Below, one piece after another: positions 26,344 through 38,300 of a stretch of 64,000 bases of DNA. The position numbers were made by a program, and so were the translations under genes. Below the pieces are notes generated by a model. That model was not told where the DNA came from. It ran no database searches and was given only the letters and a program-made list of their open reading frames with translations. Source of the stretch: Dama dama (lineage: Eukaryota; Chordata; Mammalia; Artiodactyla; Cervidae); assembly GCF_033118175.1 (NCBI RefSeq), contig NC_083699.1:49511001-49575000 (forward strand), written 5' to 3'. How positions within the stretch are numbered: the first letter of the stretch is position 1; the number at the start of each line of letters is the position of its first letter.

Positions 26344-29300
26344 GGTCAGCTGCCTATTACCTGCAACACACACAGTGGGTCAGCTGCCTATTACCTGCAA
26401 CACACACACACACACAGTGGGTCAGCTGCCTATTACCTGCACTGACCATTTGCATTGTGGGAAACTGAGGCCCAGAACCTGGACTAAATCACTTTATGAC
26501 TCTTGGTTATAGATTCAGACTTGGAGAACCTTGCAAGTAAATAGTTAACCTCCTTGTTTCTGCTGAATTTTGCTCATTTTGATTAGCTTGAGACCCTTCC
26601 CAAATCTCTCTATTACCAGTTCAGCCCTTCCTGCCACCACTCAAGCATGCAGCCCACAATTTTCCGAGTCTTCCCTAATAAGTGCACTTTATTTTGGTCA
26701 AAATTTTAGGAAACATTTAGTCTCTGTTTTGCTAAGTGAGTTTTCTCTGGGTTACATAAGGAGAGAGCAGACCAGGCTGAAGGGCACACGTGGACCAAGA
26801 GACCAGCCGAGGTGCCCGTCTTTTTATGACTGTTACTTGATGAAAGGCACAGAGTGTTCCTCTTAGTAGTCAGTGAGTGTCTGGCTATTGTTATTGATTA
26901 GACTGGACCCACTTTTCCTTAAATGAACCTTTGTGAGCCTATTCTAATTTATAAAATGCTCTTGATGTGAATGATCTCACTTGGTTGTTTTCCTCTACCG
27001 GGAGTTGGAGGTAGCTGTTACTGATCAGCCCTGTGGGGGAGACTGTGGCTGAGAAGATTGGCATGTTGGCCACGCTCCCCTTTGGTGGTTGGCCCAGAGC
27101 CTTGACCTAAGAAAAGCCCACCTACCCTAACCCTCAGGGGATTCTTTTCTCTGGGCAGCTGCTTCCTGCCATCTCGTGGCTTGGCTGGGCTTCTGGCAGC
27201 CAGGCTTCAGCATGGCCCACTCATGTCACATTCCACACCGACTCTGTCCATTGAGAGTGCTGCTCCAGGCTCTGGACAGTGGCCAGCTGAGGATGGAATA
27301 TGGCACCTGTTCACCAGCCACAACAGCTCGACAGCTTCCCAGGTTGAAAATAGTCACCCTGTCATCCTGTCGCAGTGACCAGAGGAAAGGGGAGAGAGTT
27401 CACGTCTCCCCAGACGCAGTTGGTATTTCCCCACAGGTGCCTGCCAGGCAGATCAGGCAGGTTAAGCCAAACTCAAGAAGTTGATCTGGGGCACCTCTGT
27501 TTCTTTTGGCCACAGGCCTTCAGTTTTTCTTTCTGAGTCAGCATTCTTGGGGGCCTGTGAGGACTCTGGTTCATTGCATTCAGCTGATTACAGACTTCTT
27601 TGAAACTGGAAAGGTGAGTTCATTAAGGAGCTCAGGATTTTCCGTCTTCTCTCCATGGCCTTAATCTCCCTGTAATTGATAGAGTTGGGTCAGACACCAA
27701 GGCCTTTCCTTGGTGCCCTCGTGTGAAATGCAGCAGTAATAAGAGGGACTTAGCAGCTGGGCGTCAGCATGGAGAAGTCAGATGCTGCGACCAGGAAGGC
27801 AGCGATGTCCTTTGAGAGGGCCCTGCTGCTTTTGACAGTAGAGCCTTGACTTTCTAGCCAGTGAAAGTGACAGTCACTCAGTCCGGTCTGACTCTCTGCG
27901 ACCCCATGGACTGTACAGTTCATGGAGCTCTCCAGGCCAGAATACTGCAGTGGATAGCCTTTCCCTTCTCCAGGGGATCTTCCCAACCCAGGGGTCAAAC
28001 CCAGGGGTCAAACCCAGGTCTCCTGCATTGTGGGTATCTTCGTTGCCAGCTGAGCCACAAGGGAAGCCCAAGAATACTGGAGTAGGTAGCCTATCCCTTC
28101 TCCAGAGGATCTTCGTGGTCCAGGAATCAAACCAGGGTCTCCTGCATCACGGCGGATTCTTTACCAACTGAGCTCTCAGGGAAGCCCTTTCTATTTAGAG
28201 CTGTCATCTTTAAGTAATCTTGAGGTTTGGGAAAGCTTAGCTTAAAGCAGCAGCATCTTGTTAGCTTAGTATTGGTCGCATTTTACTGCTCATATGCAGA
28301 ATACAGCATGCAGTCCGGCAGATGAGGGCAAAGGGTGAGGGGCGTATCAGGGCCTCACCTATTGGAAAGCACCATCAGCTGAGCTTGTCAGGGCTGGTTC
28401 ATTGACACTAAGCCAAGAACAGAGGAGCAGCCGATTCCAGGACTGAGGATGCATCATTGTTCACATCTCTGAAGAGCCTTTTGCTGGAGAAATCTGAACA
28501 ATGTGCAGGCACAGTAGTGAGTGCAAAGCCTGTGACTTCTGCTTGAGCACAGCCATGTGTTGCCACAGGAAAGAGAGTTTCTAATTTTTATTTCTCATGT
28601 CATCCTGAAGTCTCTTGTGTTCCTTGGGCATTTGTTGAGAATTTGAAATATCTCAAGAACCATGTTTAAACATCAATAATACTCCTTTTCCTTTTCTAAT
28701 TTCCAGTATCAGATATCTTCTCCAGGGTTTCAGCCTTGTCCTAATGGCGTTCACAGCCGCCAAGAGCCAACAACATATTCTGAGCATCTACTCTGTACCT
28801 GACACCATGCTAGGCATTGGGCAAGCAAAAATAAAACACCATTTTTGATTTTGTATGGGTTTGCAGGCTAATGAGATGAGTCATATGAGGAAACAAATAT
28901 ATCTGTGTGATAAGTGAGGTATATTATACTCTCCCTGTTAACTAAGTATTCTATTTGACTTAAGAACATGCTCAGGACTCTTTAAGGAAAAAAAAAAGGA
29001 AAAGAGAAACCCTTAGCTCCCGACCCCCCTCACTGTGAGCTCCTCTCCTCCATACTCAGAGCTGTATTCCTCAGACCATTTGTCTGCACCCACCGACTTC
29101 ACGAATTACCTCCCAGGCAGCCCTCACCTCAGTCCAGTTTGGATTCAGCCCCACGATTCTACCAGAACAGGTCTTCCAGGCCCCAGATGGCTGTGTCCTG
29201 CTACGTCTAAGCCTCTCAGCCCTCGTCTTGACCTGAATGTTGAATAGCAGCTGACTGTCCTTTCAGTGCCGGGGTTGTCTGCGGCGCGGCTTAGCCATCT

Positions 29301-32300
29301 GCTCCTCTGGAGTGTCTCTTGGGCACTTCGCCCTACCGACACCTTCAGTCACCCTCATGTTGCTTGGTTGCTCAGACCTGCTCCCAAGCTCCCTTCAGCT
29401 TTGCGTGTCTTAAATGCACCTGTCTCAGGACGTTTCAGACTGGTTTCATGATCTTCGTCCCAGCCGTGGTTCTCTTCTGATGTTCCTTATCTCCCCCCTT
29501 TCATCCATCTGTACAAGCCAGAAACCTGGAAATCACCCTTTTTCCTATCATCTCCTCAACTCCTGCATTCCTTCTACTACCAAGTCCGTCTACTCACCTC
29601 TTCTGTTTGAAATTCGTCTTCTCCGCATCTGTGCTACCACTGTCCTAGTTCGTCTACTCCCCATACTGCAACCAAAGCAGTTGTTTAATAAAAACAAATA
29701 TATGCTGCAAATATAGAAAAAAACAAATATATACTGCAGCCAAAGTAATTGTTTCAAAACAAAGATATGCTAAATTTCAGCATGTTTCAGAAGCGTGGAG
29801 TGGTTTGGAATGGCCAGAACTTGGGGTGCTTGGGGGCACAGGGGCAGCTGAACAGACTCGAGAGGTAGGCCTTGAACAGCCTCGTATGTTGGGACAAAAG
29901 TTTAAATGTGGAAGCTGTGCTTTTGGTGGTGAGGAGCTGTTGAAGAGTTTTAAGCAAAAGGGTGTCATGACATAGTTGACAGTTTAGGGAAGTGATGGAG
30001 GAGGCCACGTGGACACTGACTTGGGGAAAGGGCAGACCACAGTGTGTGTCCTCAACCAGGAGAATGCTGCAGTGTCCAGCTGAGGCACTCAGCCTCCCTC
30101 TCGGGATGGGAGTTTATTGTCCAGCCATTTGGGGTCTACGGGATAAATTCACGCTCCTCAATCTAGCCCTCAGGCCTTCCTTCCTCCACAGTCGTCCTTG
30201 CTCCCTCCCTCTTTCCCTTCTGTCTGTTTATATAAACACTTGCCTGCAAACACACATGCCTACAAACACACATGCAGACAAACAGACCCATGTCTAGCCC
30301 CTGGGTAGCCATTCTCATCCACCTCTCCTTTTCAAATACTTCCCCTCCAGGCTGCCCACTCTCTCTATTCATCCTCACAAAGGAATGCATCCTATTTTTT
30401 GCACCCCAAATGCCTTCTGTCCTCTACTATTCCAAAACCTGTAGCTTAGCCTAGAGCATGTCCCAGTCTCTCTCTGCTCTGACCTGGAATAGCAAGTGTC
30501 AGGGGAGGGACGGGAGAGCCCACCTAGTTACCGCCCTTGTTCACATAGAAAAACAGAGGCCAAGAGTGATTTAATGGTCAGTGATTGAAAGGGCCAGCCT
30601 TGGGGATGGGTCTGTTGCACATTATTAAGCTATAAAATACCCTGGGTCACCTTGGACATTTATCCTGTGTATCATTTTAATTGTTATGACTTAGTCATGA
30701 CTAAGTCACGACTGGGCTGGAGAGGCAGTACATGTAGTGGTTAGGGCTCCAGAGTTAAACAAATGTGGTTCCAATCCCAGCCCTGACTCCTACTTGCTTT
30801 GTGACTTTGGATAAATTACGTGGTTTCTCTAGGCCTCATTTTCCATACTTGCAAAAATTAGGGTAATAATTATACCAGCACATAGGGCGATTGGGATTGT
30901 TAATGAGAACATTCAAATTAAGTGCTTAGAACAATGTCTGTCCTATTGTAAGTACCCCCCAAAATTTCTCTATTAAAGAGATTTTAATGACTTGATGTCT
31001 CAGTGAAATTAGAAATTTCTTACAGGCAGTACATGATATAGTTCCTGTAGTGCACGTTAACAGAGAATTCCCCCAATCCTGTGAGATAGATGAGCCACTG
31101 CGCCTCTTTTATTGATGAAGAGGCTGGACCGCTGCCAGAGCCAGCAGGTGGCTGGGAGAGGTTGCACAGTAGCTCCGTCCAGAAGAGGCGCCCCCAGCTG
31201 AGGGGTTCCCAGTCGAGTGGCAGGGTGGGGCCGAGTGGGTCTGAGGAGACTCTCTGTAGAGCTGGCTTCCGGGTTGGTGTGGAGCAAGGAGTGCTGTGCT
31301 GTCTTTGGGAGGAGCAGCCCTTAGTTGGCAGGTTCTCCAGTCAGTAACTCATCCTTGGCAAGAGCAGGCTGTGTTTACAAGGCTCGGGAAGCCCGTGGTG
31401 AGAAGGACACAACCCCTCAAGAGCAACTTCTCTCCTGCCCCTGGAGGTTTATTTAGCTTCCGCTGAGGTGTCCGGAGCCAGGCCAAGATGGCTCACGCGG
31501 GAACTGAGGAGATGTCCTGTGCATTTCCGTGTTTTCTATTTTTTCCAGCACCAAAAGCCAGTGCATGGAGGGGAACACTGAGACAGTGGGCGGGGCCCTT
31601 CCCATGGGGACCAGACTCATGACATGAAAACACTCGGCTGTTATGTAATCCTAACCTGCTCGTGGGCCAGGCGCCAGGAAGAGTGCCTCTCAGGAGGGTT
31701 TTCCCCTTCCCAGCCCCGGACACAGACACAAACCCTTTAGAAGCCTGTGTGTGTGTTTGGCCACATGCAGAGCAGCCCAGATCTGGCCGTGGTTCACCAT
31801 GGAGACTGTGTGAGTGCCAGGATATCTGTGTCCATGTCCTTCTGCTGTTGTGTCCACAGGCTCAGAGAGCGGCTCTGAACGCTGGCTGATGCTAAGGAGG
31901 GCAGGGCTGTGTGCGGTCTCTGGCTCCGCAGTGGCTTGGGATCCCCCAGTCACACAGACACCGGGGGACTGGAGGCACACAAAGCTCTGAGTTGATTGTC
32001 CTGCTTTTTTTAAGACGGCTGTTGGAGAGTTCTAGATGCTGTGCCCCGGCTGTCACCCGGAGGTGTCCACACCGCAGACAAGGCCTGGCTTCTGTGGCAG
32101 GGAAATCGCCCAGATGAGCGGAGGTTTTCCAGCCCACATCCCTTCTTTTTCTTTTCTCTCTTAACCACTTCCTGTTTACATGCTGCCCGTCCTGGGAAGA
32201 GTGGGAGAGAGAAGAAGGGGAGATGACGTGCAGACAGAGGGCTGTGGGAGGCGAGGTGCTGGGGGCTGTGAGGGAGGCAGAAGCTAGAGTATATTCTTGC

Positions 32301-35300
32301 GTGAGGGAGGGATGCTGCCAGTGGGAGAGAAAGAGACAGCAGTGAGGGACGCACCCTTCCAGTCCAGGGAGCTGAGCGCTGCCCTCCACTCCTCAGCCTG
32401 GAGAGGAGGGGCTGCAAGCTGATCAGCGAAGGAAGCGCAGTGCGTTCCCAAGCTGGATGGAAACTATTTTTGGACCTGCTATGGAGAGAGATGATTTGTA
32501 CCCCTAGCGTCTGACGTCTGTGGTGACCCTTGCTCCTGGGCTGGGCCAGGATGGGGAGAAGACACCCGCTTCTGTTTCTGCCCCGTCCCAGGCTGGCTCC
32601 TTCCTTCTTCTAGCCCTAGGGCTCTCATGCAAGTTCCCTGAGGTCACCCCAGGGCTCTCTTGGGTCTCTGCAGACTGGAGTCCAGCTGGGAGCCGAGGGC
32701 CACATGTGCTCTGCCTCAGATGTCCTGCTGAGGCTAGAACTGCCCCCCCCCCCCCCACACACACACAAACACACAAAACAGGACCTTTGGCACCATTGGG
32801 TGTCAGCCTCCACAGCAAAGCTTGGGGGTCCAGCGGGCAGTTCCACCAAGCCCTGAGTGTTCTCTCTTTGAGCTGGATGTGGATTAAGTCACTTTCTGGG
32901 AGCTTCTAACTGTGGAAGTCTTTTTTTTTTTTTTTTTTTTTTCTTGGCTGTGCCATGCAGCTAACCAGATCTTAGTTCCCCAACCAGAAATTGAACTCAG
33001 GTCCCGGCAGTGAAGGTGCTGAGTCCCAACCAGTGAGCCTCCAAGGAGTTCCCTAACCCTGGCAGTCTTTGATCCAAGCTCCCAGAAAGTGTTTCCTCTC
33101 CCAACTCTGAGAACATCTGCTCCAAGCTTCCCTTCCCTCCCCTCCCTTTATTATGATAGTGACAACAATGATGAAGCTGCTGCTAGCTAGCATTAATTGA
33201 GCACTTTTGTCATTTAGTCGCTAAGTGGTGTCTGACACTTTTGTGATCCCATGGACTTTAGTCCACCAGGCTCCTTTGTCCATGGGATTTCCCAGGCAAG
33301 AATACTGGAGTGGGTTGCCATTTCCTTCTCCAGGGGATCTTCCCGACCCAGAGATCGAACCTGTGTCTCTTGCTGGCCAGGCGGAGTCTCTACCACTGAG
33401 CCACCAGGGAAGCCCATATGTCAAACACTAAGTGCTTTATACAGGTTAAGTGATTGAACTCATAACAGCAAGCCTACAAGGGAGACATCTTTATTGGCCC
33501 TATTTTATTTTTTTAAAGAGTGTTCTAGATTTTATTAGAAGTTACAGTTTATTGAATTTTTATTTTTTGGCTATGCTGCATGGCATAAATGCAGGATCTT
33601 AGTTTTCCAACCAAGGATGGAACCCATTCCACCTGCAGTGGAAGCACGGAGTTTTAACCACTGGACTGTCAGGGAAGCCCCTATTGGCCCTATTTTAAAG
33701 GGAAGAAACCAGCATGCAGAGGGGTTAAATATCAGTTACCTCTGGCAAATAGCAGAGTCAGGAGGCAACCCAGGCTCTTTGATTTCAGAAGCCACATGTT
33801 AGCCACCATACTCTACTGCCTCAGTTTCTGCATGTTTCCTTGTATCCCTGCTCTGTTGCCCGTCACCCATGTCCCATGGTGTGTTTCCTCCCCTTCACCC
33901 TTTGCCTCATGCAGGAATGTCCACCCCTCCTTTTCCTGAGGACAAGGGGCCTGGTTGTCTCCTGTCTGAGTCAGTCACCCTTCGCCTGGCAGATCTTTGC
34001 TTTCCACTCCCTTGAACTCCCCCGCCCTTTGAAGTTGTGTCCTCCCACTGCACAATCCCCTAGTTTTTCTCATCCCCGTCTTCTGGTCACCCCTGCACAG
34101 TGCTGTGACCACTGTCCAGAGCACTGATCCTTGCTTGCTCCGCTCCAGGGGCAGCCCTGTGTCAGCTGCTGCAGTAGGGCCTTCATTTGCAGTAGCATCA
34201 GTATTTCTGACAGACACTCCCATTGTCCACATTGACAGATAAGGATGTGATCATCAGTCAGGTTTAGGGATTTGCCCAAGGTGACATAGCCAGTGGTGCA
34301 GGATACACTTGAACATGGTTCACACACTTGAACAAGTATGCACAGCCCCCAGCCCTTCATACAGCTGATCAGGGTTATCCTGAGCTCCTCTGGCCACGGC
34401 CCTCACCCCAAGCTGTTCAGTCTCCCTTCAACACCCGCCCCCCTCCGGTTCCCCCTCTCAGTCTCTTTCTGCTGTGATCTCTTTAGAGTTTGTTCTTCCC
34501 TTGATCCCTCCACTTGCCACCAGATTTTCTCTTTTCTGTATCTTTCTCTCTAATCAGAAGGATGCTTAAATATCCCCTCTTTAAAATCCCCAACCTCCTT
34601 CCTCCTCATCTCTTCCTTTCCCTGAACAACTGGATTCCTTGTGGGAGCTGCCATGCTCTCTGTGGCCCCTACCTCACCACTTTGTCACTGGATTCGACCC
34701 TCACATCCCACTGCACTGTCGAATTTGCCCTTGTTGGCCTCTACAGAGCACTAGCTCTGGCTGGGGCTTCCTCACAGGCCCCCCTCCCTCCTCTCCAGCA
34801 GCTCCTTCCTGCCCTCTTTCATGGCACCCCTGCCTCTGAATAGCCTGTATTCTACTTTATCAAGGGAGACAGGGGGCTGCGTCTTGGCCTGTGGCCCACA
34901 CAAGCACCGTTTTGCTGATGGAAAGCTGTTGAATTCTGTAGAGCTGAAATTCTGTATAAATAGACACATTTACAACTTCCTGTCCATTTAGCTATCAATC
35001 ATTCCAACAAAGGTACTAATAATAACTTGCACATGTAGCAATTCACAGCCTACAAAGTGCTTTCACATGCCCTTCAGTATCCCTATCTATATGTAATGAA
35101 AATATTTTTTACGTCTGCAGAGTATTAAACAGGCATCATGAAATTCAGCACGCTCTGCCAAGGTGCTGGGGAAGTGTTATAAATGAGCTCTGTTATGATG
35201 AGGAGTCCTTGCTTCGGCCCTCTGGGTGCTGTTAGCCAGCATCGTGTTCCTGTTCCCCATGCAACTCTCCTGGTGATAGATGGTTATTGAGCCTGGGGAT

Positions 35301-38300
35301 GAGACTCAGTGGCCCTTGTCATTTTAATAACACGTGTTCCTCCTAGGGTGTTAGGAGAGGCCAGGGTTGACCAGAGGATGTGGAAATCTGCACGTGTGGG
35401 TGGAGGGAAAGGCAGGTTGAGGCCTGACTGCAGGATTTGAGATGTTTGGGTTAGGATACATTGTGACCAGATTTGCATGGTCTGTAACTCTCTGCATGGG
35501 TCCCGCTTTCTGAAAGAGACATGGAAGCTTAAGCTGAGATGGCAAGTGGCTGTATCTTGTGTGCCAGCTCCTCTAGTTGGGAGACCATCCTTGGAGGACG
35601 GTGTCGAGGATGATTCTGAGGCTAATCCTGGGCTCCCTGGCAGAGACTCCCCTGATTAGATGGTAGGATCTGCCGTGGGAGTGAAGGAGGACAAAGTGCA
35701 TGCACGCCTCTCTGCTGTAGCTGCTTTACACTGTCTTGGGAGGCAATGGACCACCTGATGGACAAACTGGGGCCATATACGGAGTCCCTGAGGGCAGCAC
35801 TTAGGCAGATTCAGCCATTTCACCAAGTGTGGCTTCTCTCCTAGTTTGACTTGCTGGGACTTTGCGTTGGAACTGGCAAATGTTTGAAGTCAAAGAGCCC
35901 CATGGATGAAGACTTTCCAGGGTCCTGTGGCCCTCCGTGGCCCCCACCTGCTGGCCCCCCGACTAATGGCACAGCTCTTTGTGTCCTCACTCACAGGCTC
36001 TCTGCACAGTGTTTCCTCCTCTCCATGTCCTTGCTGCTCAGGTGCTGGCGGGGCGGCTTCCGAGGATGGCGTCCGTCTCTGGCCGTGAGTCCTGCCCCTC
36101 AGCACAGAGCCACGGTGACTTCCGGTGACCACCAACTCCTAGTCTCTCCTGCCCGTGACTCCTGACTCTACTCACACCCCAGATCCAGGACACACTCAAC
36201 TGCTTTGACCTTGGGCTGGGTTTTGGAGCTCTCGGGTTCTCATGGTGTCAGATGTGCCCGGGGCAGCTGGGTTTACTTGCCAATCAGCAGTCATGAGGGA
36301 AAGCACAGAGCAGTTGGCAACTTTGCTATCTTCTCATTGAGCAGATCTTTTCACATGAGATGCTCAGTCACAATGGGGAGCAAGTTCCTCTTTCAACACA
36401 CACATACCCACACTTCACCACAAAAAAATAATATACTACCTCTTCTCCAAACCATTGACAATTTAAAACAGTGTGTTAGGTTACATCTGGTTCATGTTAC
36501 ATTGCTGCCAAATACAGAGTAAGAGGGAAAACAACACTTACCAGGTCAAACAAAGCAAGCAGCCCCTCTGGCCTGAGTAGTGTCTTTGCTGCTTGTAAAT
36601 ATGGCACCAGCCATACCTCTCCTGATATTTTTGCCTTATGGGATTCTGTGATGTACAGGCCATTGGAGAGGCCAGAGCTAATGAAAAACCTACCCCTGAA
36701 GTGCACTGATACCTGCAACTCACTTTGAGATGCATTTAAAAATATATGGATGGCTGGAAGGAGGGAGGGATGTGTGTGATGGAGCAGCAGCTAACATGCT
36801 GACGGTGGAAGAGCTGGTAAATAGGTGGATGTTCACACTACAGTCTTTTCATCTTGGCTGCAGGTTTGGAATTTTCATAATAAAGTGTTGGGGGGAAGAT
36901 TACCCTGGCAGTGAACCATTTTAATTTAAAACAGGCTCCTGACCAGTGTGGTCCCGAGGCCGAGGCGAGTGAGGGAGCTATCTGTGTGGATTGGATCCAT
37001 TTCGTTTGGGAAGACTTCCCTGTGGAGGGTGGTTTCCTGCCTGCCATGGTTGTTCGAGGATTGGTGGAGAGGAGGGGTGTGCGGGCCTCCCTCCCTGGAG
37101 TGAGCTGTGTGCTCGGCTCCCCACCCCCGCCACCACCCTGTAACCTTTGAGCTGGGGGTGCTGCTCTCTCCTGTGGCCCACACACCACACACCGGCTTCC
37201 AGGCAGTTAAACTGCACTCCGCAGCCTCCTCCTGGCTGGGCCTGGCTTTCCTCAGCTCTCCCAGAGGGCTGCCATATGCCTCGACACTGCCTGTGAAGTG
37301 GGGGGTGGGAGTGCTGTTCCCAGTGCGGTGTCTCCAGGGGCTCTGCATCCCTGGGCTGTGGTCCTGATCCCGCATGTGTGTGGGGGTGGAGGGGGGAGGC
37401 TTGTTGGCTCCAGATGGCCACACTTGTCTCCAGCAGGTCCCAGGAACTACAGTGAGGACTGGGCAGAGAGGGGGACAAGAAGGAAGTAGGGGTGAAGCGG
37501 CGCTCTGAAGTTAGGTCCTGACCTGAACTGTGAATCACACTTGCTGGGGGTCTCACAGAAGGTGCTGAGATCCAGCTACCAGGACAACTGACTCAGGAGT
37601 GGGAGTAGAATGCAAGCCCTCCCCCCACATCTGACGCCATCCCCTATCTGTCTGGTCTCCTGCTAGTGTGTCTGTGGATTCTCAGTAAATACAAATTCTT
37701 GGTCCTTTTGATATCAGTCTTAGCAGAATGGCATGAGAAAGGAAAGTATGCTACAGTAGTAGTATAAAGAAGACTTTAAAAAAAAAATAACTGCCATTTA
37801 GAGCATTACTTTCTGCTGTGTTAGCACAGAGAACAGAGGATCCATGAACTGTCAGGCCCCCCTGGAGGCTGGCGCTCCCCATACTCCTCACTGCCCAGCA
37901 GGTGCACACACAGTCCTCTGAGCCCAGCAACCCCCTGCTCTTGATGCCTGCAGAGCATGGAGGGGATGCCCGGCCCCTCCTCCCTTGGAGGCTGTGGAAT
38001 GATCGGGTCCCTCCTGCACAGGGGAGCTGGTTCTCCTTGTGATTAGGGCCTATTCTATCTCCTGAGAGGCTGCAGATCCTCAAGTTCAGACTGTGGGTTC
38101 TTGAGCCATACTCCTGGTCTGGGTCCTGGCTCTGTGGCCACCCCCAACGCTGCTTTGTCCTTCCATGTGTCATTTTCATCACTTGTGAGCAGGGGATGGT
38201 TGTAAGAATTCCTCAAGTTCATGCTATACAGCCTGACACGTACGTAGTGAGTTCAGTGTTAGCTGCTGGCGTCCTTGGCACCTGCTCCTGAATTGTTCTG

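Noticed and set aside
26301..26441. Regularly spaced 23-bp repeats that resemble a CRISPR array
   Set aside because: Spacers are AC microsatellite of variable length, the genome is mammalian and no cas genes exist. It is a compound minisatellite.
33221..33424. Small ORFs with shared peptides on SINE copies (also near 17.4, 19.1, 27.9 and 56.9 kb)
   Set aside because: The same translations recur in every Bov-tA copy, so they are repeat-derived, not genes.
36978..37556. A 192-codon minus-strand open frame and its overlapping 165-codon neighbour
   Set aside because: Two long frames overlapping on the same GC-rich intronic strand with Ser/Pro/His-rich translation and no homology I recognise. 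Likely chance.
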